64,000 nucleotides of DNA from Phocoenobacter atlanticus subsp. cyclopteri. GTDB taxonomy: Bacteria > Pseudomonadota > Gammaproteobacteria > Enterobacterales > Pasteurellaceae. Below are positions 17,750 to 29,607 of this stretch, in pieces. The position numbers were made by a program, and so were the translations under genes. The DNA lies in the NCBI RefSeq assembly GCF_018343795.1, contig NZ_CP074346.1, positions 2,108,001 through 2,172,000 on the forward strand, read 5' to 3'. The stretch's first letter is position 1. Each line of letters starts with the position of its first letter. The notes beneath the pieces are model-generated. The model was not told where the DNA came from and ran no database searches. It saw only the letters and a program-made list of their open reading frames with translations.

Positions 17750-18841
17750 ATGACACTACAGATTGAACAATATCCTCAATTATTTGCAAAAAAAGTGGCA
17801 AATCTGACCGCTTTACTTGCTCCTTTTAATCCTCCTTGTATTGAGGCTTTTGAATCTGAAACTCACCATTTTCGTCTACGTGCAGAATTTCGCATTTGGC
17901 ATAATGATGACGATCTTTATCACATAATGTTTGATCAACAGACCAAACAACGCTATCGAGTCGATCAATTTCCGATTGGTAGTCTGTTAATCAATCAAAT
18001 GATGACCGCATTATTAGATGAAATTCGCACCAATGACATATTAAGACATCGTTTATTTCAAGTGGATTACCTTACATCATTAAGTGGACAAATTGTGGTG
18101 TCAATGTTGTATCATAAAAAACTTGACGAAAATTGGACAGTGCAAGCCAAATTACTTAAACAAAATTTAATTCAACAAGGTTTTGATGTTCAATTGGTGG
18201 GACGTGCCACAAAGCAAAAAATTGTGATTGATCGTGATTATGTCGAAGAAAAATTAACCATTGATAATAAAGAATATATTTATCGCCAAGTAGAAAATAG
18301 TTTTACTCAGCCTAATGCAAAAATAAATATAAAAATGTTAGAGTGGGCAAGAAGTTGTACCGCAAATAGCGAAGGGGATTTATTGGAACTTTATTGTGGA
18401 AATGGCAACTTCTCCATTGCACTTGCTAGCCAATTTAGAAAAGTATTAGCAACGGAAATTTCTAAATCTTCTGTGGCATCCGCACAATATAATATTGAAC
18501 AAAATCAAATTGATAATTTACAAATTATCAGAATGTCAGCGGAAGAATTTACGCAAGCGTTGAATGGAGTGCGTAAATTTAACCGTTTAAAAGGAATTGA
18601 GTTATCTGATTATCAATGCAACACCATTTTTGTTGATCCTCCTCGAGCAGGATTAGATCAAGATACCTTAAATTTAGTACAAAACTATGAAAGAATTTTG
18701 TATATTTCGTGTAATCCGCATACTTTGTGTGAGAATTTAGAACAACTTAGCCAAACCCACCGTATTGAGAGATGTGCGTTATTTGATCAATTCCCTTATA
18801 CAGACCATATTGAAAGTGGGGTTTGGTTGTTGAAGAAATAA
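17750..18841 (+). CDS. trmA: tRNA (uracil-54-C5)-methyltransferase
   Basis: TrmA makes ribothymidine at position 54 of tRNA using S-adenosylmethionine. The 363-residue protein has the SAM motif [15 protein letters not shown] near residue 215, DPPRAGLD near 300, and SCNPHTL near 325 with the catalytic Cys. The C-terminal [11 protein letters not shown] matches the family (the family usually reads H-x-E-x-V). The TAA stop at 18839-18841 overlaps a USS core at 18840-18846. It lies 55 bases after maoP and may be cotranscribed with it. Confidence 0.96.
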   Translation: MTLQIEQYPQLFAKKVANLTALLAPFNPPCIEAFESETHHFRLRAEFRIWHNDDDLYHIMFDQQTKQRYRVDQFPIGSLLINQMMTALLDEIRTNDILRHRLFQVDYLTSLSGQIVVSMLYHKKLDENWTVQAKLLKQNLIQQGFDVQLVGRATKQKIVIDRDYVEEKLTIDNKEYIYRQVENSFTQPNAKINIKMLEWARSCTANSEGDLLELYCGNGNFSIALASQFRKVLATEISKSSVASAQYNIEQNQIDNLQIIRMSAEEFTQALNGVRKFNRLKGIELSDYQCNTIFVDPPRAGLDQDTLNLVQNYERILYISCNPHTLCENLEQLSQTHRIERCALFDQFPYTDHIESGVWLLKK

Positions 18842-18952
18842 GCGGTAAGATTTATTTTAGTTTTTGCAAAAACATTAAATTCACTCGCTTTTTTTACTAG
18901 AAAACGTTATATTGCTAACGTTTTTCCGTTTAATTTTAATTAAAATACCATT

Positions 18953-20809
18953 ATGAATTTATTAGATCTCCATATCGTAAGCCGTGTTCGTAAGCAAGCC
19001 TTAGAACACCCTGAACGTAGTGCATTGCGTTTTAAACAAAATGAAACTTGGCAAGATATTTCTTGGGGTGAGTTTCAGCAAAAATTAGATCAACTCTCTT
19101 TAGCCTTACTAGGTCAAAATATTGACATTCAGGATAAAGTGGGCATTTTTGCACAAAATATGCCAAATTGGACAATTGTTGATATTGCCACCTTGCAATT
19201 ACGTGCAATTACGGTACCTATTTATGCAACAAATACGCCTAAGCAAGCAGAATACATTATCAATAATGCAGACGTAGAAATCTTGTTTGTAGGCGATCAG
19301 CCTCAACTGGATGCGATTTTAAGCGTAGCTGAAAATTGTACGACATTAACAAAAATTGTGTTAATGAAAGAGGGATTACAATACCAAGCCAATGATTTAA
19401 TTATAGAATGGAATGATTTTATTGCATTAGGTGAAAATGCCAATAAACAAGACTTTGAACAACGTATTGCAACTAAAAACTTAGACGACCTGTTTACCCT
19501 GATTTATACCTCTGGCACCACTGGTGAACCGAAAGGTGTAATGCTGACGCATTCAAATTTGGCTCATCAATTTCAAAGTCACGATCTTGCGTTACTTCCT
19601 ATTGATCATAATGATGTTTCTTTGGCTTTCTTGCCATTCTCGCACGTTTATGAACGTGCTTGGTCGGCCTATATGCTACATAGAGGAGCCATCATTTGTT
19701 ATTTAGAAGATACTAATGAAGTACGTTCTGCTTTAGCTGAAACACAGCCAACCTTAATGTGTGCGGTTCCTCGTTTATATGAAAAAATGTACTCAGCAAT
19801 TTGGGATAAAGTAGATAAAGCACCAAAATACCGTAAAAAATTATTTAATTGGGCAATCAATATCGGAGAAAAAAGTTTACAACGTAAGTACCATTCTAAG
19901 TGGTTAAAAGTACGTTATAAATTAGCCGATAAACTGGTATTATCTAAACTCAGAGCGTTACTGGGTGGGCGAGTTCGTATGTTACCTTGTGGTGGTGCAA
20001 AATTAGAACCTTCCATTGCGGAATTTTTTCATTCTATTGGAATTAATATCATTACGGGTTATGGAATGACAGAAACGACCGCCACGATTTCTTGTTGGGA
20101 ACAAAAAGGGTTTAAAAGTAACTCTATCGGTAAAGTAATGCCAAATGTAGAGATCAAAATTGGTGAGGAAAATGAAATTTTGGTACGAGGTGGTATTGTA
20201 ATGAAAGGTTATTACAAGAAACCTGAAGAAACAGCAGCAAGTTTTACTGAAGATGGCTTCTTAAAAACAGGTGATGCAGGTGAAATTGATGAATACGGCA
20301 ATTTATACATTACCGATCGCCTTAAAGAACTAATGAAAACTTCAAATGGTAAATATATTGCACCTCAATATATTGAAGGCAAAATTGGAAAAGATAAATT
20401 TATTGAGCAAATAGCCGTAGTTGCTGATGCTAAAAAATATGTATCCGCCTTAGTAGTACCAAGTTTTGAGGCATTAGAAGATTTAGCTGAACAGCTTAAT
20501 ATTAAATACCAAGATCGTTTAGAACTTATTAAAAACTCTGAAATTATTCAATTTTTTGAAACGCGTATTAATGAATTACAAAAAGAGTTAGCCCATTTTG
20601 AACAGGTCAAAAAATTCACCTTACTTTCAGAAGAATTTAGTGCCAAAATGGAGGAAATTACGCCAACCTTAAAATTACGTCGTAAAGTGATTTTAGAGCG
20701 TTATAAACATCATATTGAAGAAATGTATAACGAATATTTTTCTCCTAATAAAAAAGAAGAAGCTAAAAATAGCGAAGAAAACTTACCAAAAGAGGATGAT
20801 AAAAAATAG
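18953..20809 (+). CDS. Long-chain acyl-CoA synthetase (AMP-forming)
   Basis: A 618-residue enzyme of the ANL superfamily that activates a fatty acid with ATP and CoA. Clear motifs: P-loop-like [12 protein letters not shown] near residue 184, GYGMTETTA near 370, and [20 protein letters not shown] near 440. Its length and the insert between the domains put it with the long-chain (FadD15/FAA-like) group rather than E. coli FadD, so I give no symbol. It probably lets the cell use exogenous fatty acids for phospholipids. It overlaps rlmB by one base (TAGTG) and so is translationally coupled to it. Confidence 0.88.
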   Translation: MNLLDLHIVSRVRKQALEHPERSALRFKQNETWQDISWGEFQQKLDQLSLALLGQNIDIQDKVGIFAQNMPNWTIVDIATLQLRAITVPIYATNTPKQAEYIINNADVEILFVGDQPQLDAILSVAENCTTLTKIVLMKEGLQYQANDLIIEWNDFIALGENANKQDFEQRIATKNLDDLFTLIYTSGTTGEPKGVMLTHSNLAHQFQSHDLALLPIDHNDVSLAFLPFSHVYERAWSAYMLHRGAIICYLEDTNEVRSALAETQPTLMCAVPRLYEKMYSAIWDKVDKAPKYRKKLFNWAINIGEKSLQRKYHSKWLKVRYKLADKLVLSKLRALLGGRVRMLPCGGAKLEPSIAEFFHSIGINIITGYGMTETTATISCWEQKGFKSNSIGKVMPNVEIKIGEENEILVRGGIVMKGYYKKPEETAASFTEDGFLKTGDAGEIDEYGNLYITDRLKELMKTSNGKYIAPQYIEGKIGKDKFIEQIAVVADAKKYVSALVVPSFEALEDLAEQLNIKYQDRLELIKNSEIIQFFETRINELQKELAHFEQVKKFTLLSEEFSAKMEEITPTLKLRRKVILERYKHHIEEMYNEYFSPNKKEEAKNSEENLPKEDDKK

Positions 20810-21552
20810 TGAGCGAACATATTTATGGCATTCATTCTGTTGAATCCTTTTTAAAAAATACCCCTGAGCGTTTAATTGAAGTTTTTGTTTTAAAAGGGCG
20901 TGAAGATAAACGCCTACAACCATTATTGCAGCAATTAAATAATTACGGTATTTCGATTCAATGGTTAAATCGCAATACCTTAGACAAAAAAGCACAAGGC
21001 GAAGTACATCAAGGTATTATCGCTCGAGTCGTGCCAACAAAAGAACTTAATGAACAAGATTTAGCGAGCCTGTTAGAACAAAAAACACAACCTTTTTTAT
21101 TGGTGCTTGATGGTATCACAGACCCTCATAATCTTGGTGCGTGTTTACGAACAGCTGATGCCGCTGGCGTTGATGCGGTGATTGTACCAAAAGACAAATC
21201 AGCACAGCTGACTTCTGTTGCTCGTAAAGTTGCTTGTGGGGCAGCAGAAACTGTTCCATTAATTCGAGTGACCAACTTAGCTCGTACACTCAGAGAGCTT
21301 AAAGAAAAGCATATTTGGGTCGTTGGCACAGCCGGTGAAGCCACTGAAAATCTTTATCAAGCCAAATTAACGGGTGCTGTTGCTTTAGTGATGGGTGCAG
21401 AAGGGGAAGGAATGCGTCGTTTAACTCGAGAACATTGCGATCAACTGATCAGCATTCCAATGGCGGGCTCAGTTTCTTCATTAAATGTGTCTGTTGCGAC
21501 AGGGATTTGTCTTTTTGAAATTGTACGTCAAAATTTAACGTTAAAAAGTTAA
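20809..21552 (+). CDS. rlmB: 23S rRNA (guanosine-2251-2'-O)-methyltransferase
   Basis: RlmB methylates the ribose of G2251 in the ribosomal P loop. The 247-residue SPOUT-family protein has an N-terminal substrate-binding domain and a knotted catalytic domain with [20 protein letters not shown] (motif 1, Asn and Arg conserved), [11 protein letters not shown] (motif 2) and [15 protein letters not shown] (motif 3). The start is GTG at 20809, sharing its first base with the preceding stop. An inverted USS pair follows as a probable terminator. Confidence 0.95.
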   Translation: MSEHIYGIHSVESFLKNTPERLIEVFVLKGREDKRLQPLLQQLNNYGISIQWLNRNTLDKKAQGEVHQGIIARVVPTKELNEQDLASLLEQKTQPFLLVLDGITDPHNLGACLRTADAAGVDAVIVPKDKSAQLTSVARKVACGAAETVPLIRVTNLARTLRELKEKHIWVVGTAGEATENLYQAKLTGAVALVMGAEGEGMRRLTREHCDQLISIPMAGSVSSLNVSVATGICLFEIVRQNLTLKS

Positions 21553-21564
21553 ACTTCTCAAAAG

Positions 21565-21620
21565 TAAGCGGTAACTTACAGACAAGAATTTGCAAAAAAT
21601 TAAGAGTAAGTGACCGCTTA
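21565..21620. repeat. Inverted pair of DNA-uptake signals after rlmB
   Basis: TAAGCGGT at 21565-21572 and ACCGCTTA at 21613-21620 face each other, with TTTGCAAA-like sequence between. Inverted USS pairs behind genes are common in Pasteurellaceae and often serve as terminators. Confidence 0.8.
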
Positions 21621-21663
21621 GCTATTATTTTTCATAAATTATCAAAATAATCTAAAAACGATC

Positions 21664-21692
21664 TTGCTCTTAACTCTTTTTTTGCGTAGAAT
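21664..21692 (+). promoter_or_regulatory. Predicted promoter of rplU-rpmA
   Basis: TTGCTC at 21664-21669 and TAGAAT at 21687-21692 with a 17-base spacer, giving a leader of about 80 bases. Confidence 0.5.
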
Positions 21693-21776
21693 TGGCGACC
21701 TATTTTAATGATTTAAAAATGTTAGTAGCAAGTTAATTAGAAACAGAATGCGAACGCATAATTTAGCGGAGTATAT

Positions 21777-22088
21777 ATGTACGCAGTTTTCCAAAGTGGC
21801 GGCAAACAACACCGAGTAAGCGAAGGTCAAGTAATTCGTTTAGAAAAACTTGAAGTTGCAACTGGTGAAACAGTTGAGTTTGACAAAGTGTTAATGGTCG
21901 CTAATGGTGAAGATATCCAAATTGGTGCACCAGTAGTTGCTGGTAGCAAAGTAGTAGCAGAAGTTGTTTCACACGGTCGTGGCGATAAAATTAAAATCGT
22001 TAAGTTCCGTCGTCGTAAACATAGCCGTAAACAACAAGGTCATCGTCAGTGGTTCACAGAAGTGAAAATCACTGGGATTACAGCATAA
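21777..22088 (+). CDS. rplU: 50S ribosomal protein L21
   Basis: The 103-residue L21, with the start [14 protein letters not shown] and the basic RNA-binding block [15 protein letters not shown] near residue 80. It binds 23S rRNA with L20. It is the first gene of the conserved order rplU-rpmA-EamA gene-obgE. Confidence 0.98.
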   Translation: MYAVFQSGGKQHRVSEGQVIRLEKLEVATGETVEFDKVLMVANGEDIQIGAPVVAGSKVVAEVVSHGRGDKIKIVKFRRRKHSRKQQGHRQWFTEVKITGITA

Positions 22089-22108
22089 TTTCAGAGGAGA
22101 TCAAGTAG

Positions 22109-22366
<258 letters not shown>

Positions 22367-22390
22367 TTTTCAAAGTAAAGAATAAATGAC

Positions 22391-22414
22391 CCCGCACTTT
22401 ATGCGGGTTTTTTT
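22391..22414 (+). terminator. Terminator after rpmA
   Basis: CCCGCA at 22391-22396 pairs with TGCGGG at 22402-22407, followed by seven T. Some read-through to the EamA gene and obgE is likely, as that gene starts only 25 bases later. Confidence 0.85.
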
Positions 22415-22438
22415 ATAGGATTTAAGAAAAGAGAGTAT

Positions 22439-24546
<2,108 letters not shown>

Positions 24547-24552
24547 TATAAA

Positions 24553-24588
24553 AAAATCCCTCTTATGGTCATCATTAAGAGGGATTTT
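24553..24588 (+). terminator. Terminator after obgE
   Basis: AAAATCCCTCTTA at 24553-24565 pairs perfectly with 24576-24588. A USS core lies just beyond at 24610-24616. Confidence 0.88.
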
Positions 24589-24705
24589 GCAAATTTTAAT
24601 GCATATCTAACCGCTTAGTTTTAAATATTTATCTAAAATTTTAATCAAGATGATAAGTTAAATAGTGTAAAATAATCGCTTTCTATTATTTAAAAGATAA
24701 GCTCA

Positions 24706-25905
24706 ATGATCAATATTTTATTTCGTTCTCATTTTCCTTTTTTTGAAAATCAATCTGAATGGACATATTTAGATTCTGCGGCAACGACTTTAAAACCTGA
24801 CGTTTTGGTGAATGCAACCCAGCAATTTTATATGTCAGCAGGTTCTGTACATCGCAGTCAATATGATCTGGAACAAAGCTCTGCTTATGAACAAGCAAGA
24901 GATTTAGTGGCACAGCGGTTTAATGTTGAGGATCGTAGAGCCGTAGTTTGGACAAGTGGTACCACTCATTCTATTAATTTGGTGGCGAATGGATTAGCGA
25001 ATAGTATTCAGCAAGGTGATGAAATTATTGTATCAGTGGCAGAGCATCACGCTAATTTTGTCCCTTGGCAACAGTTAGCATTGCGAACTGGTGCAAAATT
25101 AATTGTGTTGTCGGTAGATAAATCTTATCAAATTAAAGAAAGAGAATTAAAGCAGGTATTATCCTCTCGAACTAAAATTGTTGCATTTAATTTGGTTTCT
25201 AATGTGACAGGTGTGCGTCAGAATGCCGAAAAGTTAATTCCAATTATTCGCCAATATTCTAATGCAAAAATTTTATTAGATATTGCTCAAGCAGTATCTT
25301 CTGAAAAAGTGGATGTACAAAGTTTAGATGCTGATTATTATGTCTTTTCCGCACATAAGATGTATGGTGCGACAGGGGTTGGCGTGTTAATGGGGAAATT
25401 GCAAAGTTTACTTGAAATCTCACCGCTTATGTTTGGGGGAAAAATGTTGCAAACTGTGGATGAAACCCATTTAACCCTTGCTGAGATGCCTTATTGTTTT
25501 GAGGCTGGCACACCTAATATTGCAGGGGTTATAGGTTTTGGTGCCGTATTGCAGTGGTTGGAGCAATGGGATTTTGAAGAACTAAATAATCACCTTTATT
25601 CTTTAGCCAAACAATTTCGTAAGCGGTTAGATTGTTATAAAAATTTGCAAATTTTAGCGGGTAAGCAGATTGCACCGATTATTAGTTTTAATATAAAAGG
25701 TGAGCATCACGCTGATATTGGAAGTATCTTAACGGAAAGTAAAATAGCTATTCGTAGTGGTGAACACTGTGCCAAACCGTATTTACATTATTTAAAAGAA
25801 AGTGGCACTGTGCGAGTGTCTCTTGCTCATTATAATTCTCAACAAGATATGGAGCAGTTTTTTAAAGCATTAGATTGTGTATTAGAGTTATTGCATAATA
25901 AATAA
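24706..25905 (+). CDS. Cysteine desulfurase, CsdA/SufS type
   Basis: A 399-residue PLP enzyme that takes sulfur from cysteine for Fe-S clusters or thiolation. The N terminus has YLDSAATTLKP; the PLP lysine lies in FSAHKMYGATGVG near residue 220; the persulfide cysteine is in RSGEHCAKPYLHYL near 352. These are features of group II desulfurases (CsdA and SufS). In E. coli CsdA pairs with CsdE and SufS with SufE, but neither partner gene is adjacent here, so I leave the symbol blank. Its start at 24706 has only a weak ribosome site. It might feed the TusA relay; that is an inference. Confidence 0.88.
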   Translation: MINILFRSHFPFFENQSEWTYLDSAATTLKPDVLVNATQQFYMSAGSVHRSQYDLEQSSAYEQARDLVAQRFNVEDRRAVVWTSGTTHSINLVANGLANSIQQGDEIIVSVAEHHANFVPWQQLALRTGAKLIVLSVDKSYQIKERELKQVLSSRTKIVAFNLVSNVTGVRQNAEKLIPIIRQYSNAKILLDIAQAVSSEKVDVQSLDADYYVFSAHKMYGATGVGVLMGKLQSLLEISPLMFGGKMLQTVDETHLTLAEMPYCFEAGTPNIAGVIGFGAVLQWLEQWDFEELNNHLYSLAKQFRKRLDCYKNLQILAGKQIAPIISFNIKGEHHADIGSILTESKIAIRSGEHCAKPYLHYLKESGTVRVSLAHYNSQQDMEQFFKALDCVLELLHNK

Positions 25906-25936
25906 ACCTCATTTAAGGAATTTTAAATGAGGTTTT
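25904..25936. terminator. Bidirectional terminator after the cysteine desulfurase
   Basis: AAACCTCATTTAA at 25904-25916 pairs with 25923-25935, with T runs on both sides. It serves the convergent sulfatase gene too. Confidence 0.85.
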
Positions 25937-25950
25937 AATATTTAAACACA

Positions 25951-27783
25951 TTACCTAAATTTAGCAAAATCCTTTGTTTTTCCTTTAAACAATAATTCTT
26001 GTTGAAGATTGGTAAAGGATTTTATTTGGTTAGTAATTTCAGCTGTATTTGCTGGGCAAATAATATTATTTAGTTTGAAATCAGAGACATCAAAACACTT
26101 GGTTTGATTACCCACTGTTTCAATCGCTATATTATTTTTAACCACGCCTAACACCCCATTATGATAATAATCCGCAAAAAAATTATCATCCCTTAACAGT
26201 GACTTGCCACTAAATTCAGGTGCAATTTTATAATAATCACCCAAAACAAGATCCGTCAGTGTTGGAGCAATATCTCGTTGTGACATAAATTCATCAATAT
26301 ATTTAGGTTTAAGTTTTGGTGAATAAATAGCAAATGGAATTAAATAGTTATGAAAATTTGTATCTACAGGTATTCTTGTTGTATGGTCTGCCAGTATCAC
26401 AAAAATAGTATTGGGATAAGCTTTCTCTACTTTTTGTATGAAATTATAAGTAGCTTCATCAGATAGTCGGAACGTATTTAGGCGTTCGTTTAGCACATCA
26501 TCTTCAGTAAAACGTTTTTGTGGATAATTTTTTGGTACGACATCATCGTGTGTAGTGGTGCCATTTACACCAATTACAAAAGGTGTTTTCATTTCTGTAA
26601 TTTTTTCAAAAACGAAATTATATAAATCAGGATCATGTACACCCCAATAGTTTTCTTGATAATTACGTTTTTTTATGTCGTGCTTACCGTAGGAATGTTC
26701 AAATCCTAAGTTTTGAGCTAAGTTTCCCGCAGCAGTATTGGAACTAGATCCTTGAAAAAAAGCACTCGAATAATGTCTTTCTCTAAGTAGGTTTATAACA
26801 CTTGTATATTCAAAAGATTGTAGTGATGTTCTAGCGATACTCTTTCCTAGTGGATTCTGGAATGAAGTAAGTGTGGAAAAAATACCTTCAACGGTTCTAT
26901 GTCCATTGGCTATCATTGCTTTAGGGCGAATAGATTTTTTTAAAATTTCGCTAAATCTAGGTGTGATATCATATTCTCCACCATAGTCTTTTAAGAATGC
27001 CCCTCCCCAACTTTCTAAGAAAAACATCACGATATTGGGTTGTGCTAAAGATGTTTTTAACGGCTGTTGATGGTTGTTAGTATAAAGTGATTTCACACTT
27101 TGTAATTTATTATTAACCTGATATTTAGGCGTGATTTTAATATCGCCTTCATTTCTAATATTTTGAAAAACTAAATTATATGCACCGTTTAAACTAAGCA
27201 TCGCTAATTTAGTATTACCAATTTTATAAGCATGCCACGGATCTAAAGGAATATGTTGAAACATTCCTCGTATGAAAAATACACTTATTGTAATTAATAA
27301 AAATTTTGTTGGAATATATGATTTTGAAAATTTAATGGCATTTAAATTTTTATTTAATAATTTAAAGCACAATGCTCCCAAAACAATAATTGTAATTAAA
27401 CCTATAATGAAAAGATCTAAATACTTTTGTAGTACAGTACCGAATAAACCTTTTGCTTCAATAATTGCATCTTTAATTTCATAAGAAATATGGCGACTTG
27501 CATCATTAAAATACATAATATCACTGATTAAAAAGCAAAATAACGATAAAATAAGGAAAAGTGATATGCTAAGTAATAATTTTTGATTAAAATCAAAAAA
27601 GAGAGTTAAAAGAGCGATGATTGCACTTATCGCAAAATCAAATTTATAACCATAAAATACAGCATATAATTTTTCAGTTATTTCTATATCTGCAAAATCA
27701 TAAAAAGCAAAAATAAGTTTTGCAAAAATTGAGATAAATACACAGATAAAAAATACTGAAAAATAGTTTTTTAGTAATTTCAC
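25951..27783 (-). CDS. LTA synthase-family membrane sulfatase
   Basis: A 610-residue protein with about five membrane segments in residues 1-185 and an extracytoplasmic sulfatase-fold domain from about 245. Metal and catalytic motifs: FFLESWGG (Glu near 256), HRTVEGIFS with the nucleophile Thr near 296, and ADHTTR near 466. The family transfers phosphoglycerol or phosphoethanolamine from phospholipids; in Gram-positives it makes lipoteichoic acid, in Gram-negatives it may decorate glucans, LPS or capsule. The real acceptor is unknown here. The start is GTG at 27783 with AAGGAAAAAG upstream. The gene is monocistronic. Confidence 0.85.
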   Translation of the reverse strand: MKLLKNYFSVFFICVFISIFAKLIFAFYDFADIEITEKLYAVFYGYKFDFAISAIIALLTLFFDFNQKLLLSISLFLILSLFCFLISDIMYFNDASRHISYEIKDAIIEAKGLFGTVLQKYLDLFIIGLITIIVLGALCFKLLNKNLNAIKFSKSYIPTKFLLITISVFFIRGMFQHIPLDPWHAYKIGNTKLAMLSLNGAYNLVFQNIRNEGDIKITPKYQVNNKLQSVKSLYTNNHQQPLKTSLAQPNIVMFFLESWGGAFLKDYGGEYDITPRFSEILKKSIRPKAMIANGHRTVEGIFSTLTSFQNPLGKSIARTSLQSFEYTSVINLLRERHYSSAFFQGSSSNTAAGNLAQNLGFEHSYGKHDIKKRNYQENYWGVHDPDLYNFVFEKITEMKTPFVIGVNGTTTHDDVVPKNYPQKRFTEDDVLNERLNTFRLSDEATYNFIQKVEKAYPNTIFVILADHTTRIPVDTNFHNYLIPFAIYSPKLKPKYIDEFMSQRDIAPTLTDLVLGDYYKIAPEFSGKSLLRDDNFFADYYHNGVLGVVKNNIAIETVGNQTKCFDVSDFKLNNIICPANTAEITNQIKSFTNLQQELLFKGKTKDFAKFR

Positions 27784-27985
27784 TTTTCTTTTTCCTTTTA
27801 GCTTTGTACATAAAATAATATCTTCATTTTACACTATTTCTGCTATGATCTTAATTAAAATGAGAGTTAAGAGTAATTATAAAAACGGGATTGATCTTAA
27901 GTTAGGTTTAATTTTTGCCCTATAGAAAAATATTTGAGTAATTGAACATTTATATCAATAAGACATTGATAGATGAAATCAACAA

Positions 27986-28027
27986 AAAAGTTGAGTGCTA
28001 TTTTTTCTAGTATAGCGCTCAACTTTT
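27986..28027 (-). terminator. Terminator after fumC
   Basis: AAAAGTTGAGTGCTAT at 27986-28001 pairs with 28012-28027 with one G-T pair. On the minus strand a run of T follows. Confidence 0.85.
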
Positions 28028-28046
28028 AGTTAACGTAATTAAATGA

Positions 28047-29441
28047 CTATTTCAAACTTCCAACCATATCTTCTGGGCGTACCCATTCATCAAATTGCTC
28101 AGAAGTCACTAAACCTAAGTTAATCGCTTCTTCTCTTAATGTTGTACCATTTTTGTGAGCAGTTTTCGCAATTTTAGCTGCATTTTCATAACCGATATGG
28201 GTATTTAACGCTGTCACTAACATTAACGAATTTTCTAATTGCATTTTGATACGTGCGTAATTTGGCTCGATACCGCTTGCACAATGCTCATCAAATGATA
28301 AACACGCATCCGCTAAAAGTTGTGCAGATTGTAAGAAATTAAACGCCATAACAGGTTTGAATACGTTTAACTGGAAGTGACCTTGTGAGCCAGCGAATGA
28401 AATGGTGGTGTCGTTACCTAATACTTGTGCCGCCACCATTGTTAATGCTTCACATTGCGTTGGGTTTACTTTACCCGGCATAATTGATGAACCTGGTTCA
28501 TTTTCAGGAATTAAGATTTCACCAATTCCACTACGAGGACCTGAGGCTAATAAACGCACATCATTTGCGATTTTGAATAATGACATTGCAATTTGTTTTA
28601 ATGCTCCGTGTGTTTCTACGATCGCATCGTGGGTTGCTAAGGCTTCAAATTTATTTTGTGCAGTAACAAATGGTAAACCCGTAAACTGTGCAATATATTC
28701 CGCCACTTTTACATCGTAGCCTTTTGGTGTATTTAACCCTGTACCTACCGCTGTTCCACCTAAGGCTAATTCACTTAAATGTGGTAAAGTATTTTCAAGG
28801 GCTTTGATACCGAATGAAAGCTGTGCTGCGTAAGCTGAGAACTCTTGACCTAAGGTTAATGGGGTTGCATCCATTAAGTGGGTACGACCGATTTTAACCA
28901 CATCTTGGAATGCCGCTGATTTATCCGCAAACGTTTTTTGTAACTGTCTTAATGCTGGAAGGGTATGCTCAACCACTTTTTTGTATGCTGCAATGTGCAT
29001 TGCAGTTGGGTAAGTATCGTTTGAAGATTGTGATTTATTCACATCATCATTTGGGTGGATCACACTTTTCTCGCCCAATTTACCGCCGTTTAAAACGTGC
29101 GCTCGGTTAGCCACCACTTCGTTCACATTCATATTTGATTGCGTACCAGAACCTGTTTGCCAAATCACAAGTGGAAACTCGCCTTCTAATTGATTTGCTA
29201 AGATTTCATCACAGGCTTTTGCGATTAAATCACGTTTTTCGGCTGGTAACACACCAAGATCACAGTTTGCAAATGCCGCTGCTTTTTTCAAATACCCAAA
29301 GGCTTCAATAATTTCTTTTGGCATTGACGCTTCTTCGCCAATTTTAAAGTTGTTGCGTGAACGCTCAGTTTGTGCAGCCCAATAACGACTCGCAGGGACT
29401 TTTACTTCACCCATAGTGTCGTGTTCAGTACGAAATTCCAT
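28047..29441 (-). CDS. fumC: Fumarate hydratase class II
   Basis: FumC interconverts fumarate and malate without an iron-sulfur cluster. I place the start at the ATG at 29441 ([13 protein letters not shown]), which has AAGGAGT five bases upstream; a TTG start at 29456 would overlap that ribosome site. The product has 464 residues. Key blocks: [12 protein letters not shown] near residue 100, the catalytic-His loop region [12 protein letters not shown] near 182, and the signature [13 protein letters not shown] near 317. It stands alone with its own terminator, in a branched Krebs cycle typical of the family. Confidence 0.97.
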   Translation of the reverse strand: MEFRTEHDTMGEVKVPASRYWAAQTERSRNNFKIGEEASMPKEIIEAFGYLKKAAAFANCDLGVLPAEKRDLIAKACDEILANQLEGEFPLVIWQTGSGTQSNMNVNEVVANRAHVLNGGKLGEKSVIHPNDDVNKSQSSNDTYPTAMHIAAYKKVVEHTLPALRQLQKTFADKSAAFQDVVKIGRTHLMDATPLTLGQEFSAYAAQLSFGIKALENTLPHLSELALGGTAVGTGLNTPKGYDVKVAEYIAQFTGLPFVTAQNKFEALATHDAIVETHGALKQIAMSLFKIANDVRLLASGPRSGIGEILIPENEPGSSIMPGKVNPTQCEALTMVAAQVLGNDTTISFAGSQGHFQLNVFKPVMAFNFLQSAQLLADACLSFDEHCASGIEPNYARIKMQLENSLMLVTALNTHIGYENAAKIAKTAHKNGTTLREEAINLGLVTSEQFDEWVRPEDMVGSLK

Positions 29442-29541
29442 AGAATACTCCTTCAATTTATAAAAAATGATAACCTTGGAATAGTATCACTGCCTAAAAA
29501 AGAAAGGAATAATATAATGCTGATTTTCTGATATAGATCAC

Positions 29542-29607
29542 AAATTTAAGCGGTTATTTATTACAAACTTTTTGCAAATTTTTTATAAAATCATACCGCT
29601 TAAATTT
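29542..29607. repeat. 13-bp inverted USS pair at the end of spoT
   Basis: AAATTTAAGCGGT at 29542-29554 is the exact reverse complement of ACCGCTTAAATTT at 29595-29607. TTTGCAAA-type sequence lies between. The TAA stop of spoT (29602-29600) is inside the right copy. It probably acts as the terminator of rpoZ-spoT. Confidence 0.85.

Noticed and set aside
28402-28719. Open frame antisense to fumC
   Set aside because: Shadow of the conserved fumarase coding sequence.
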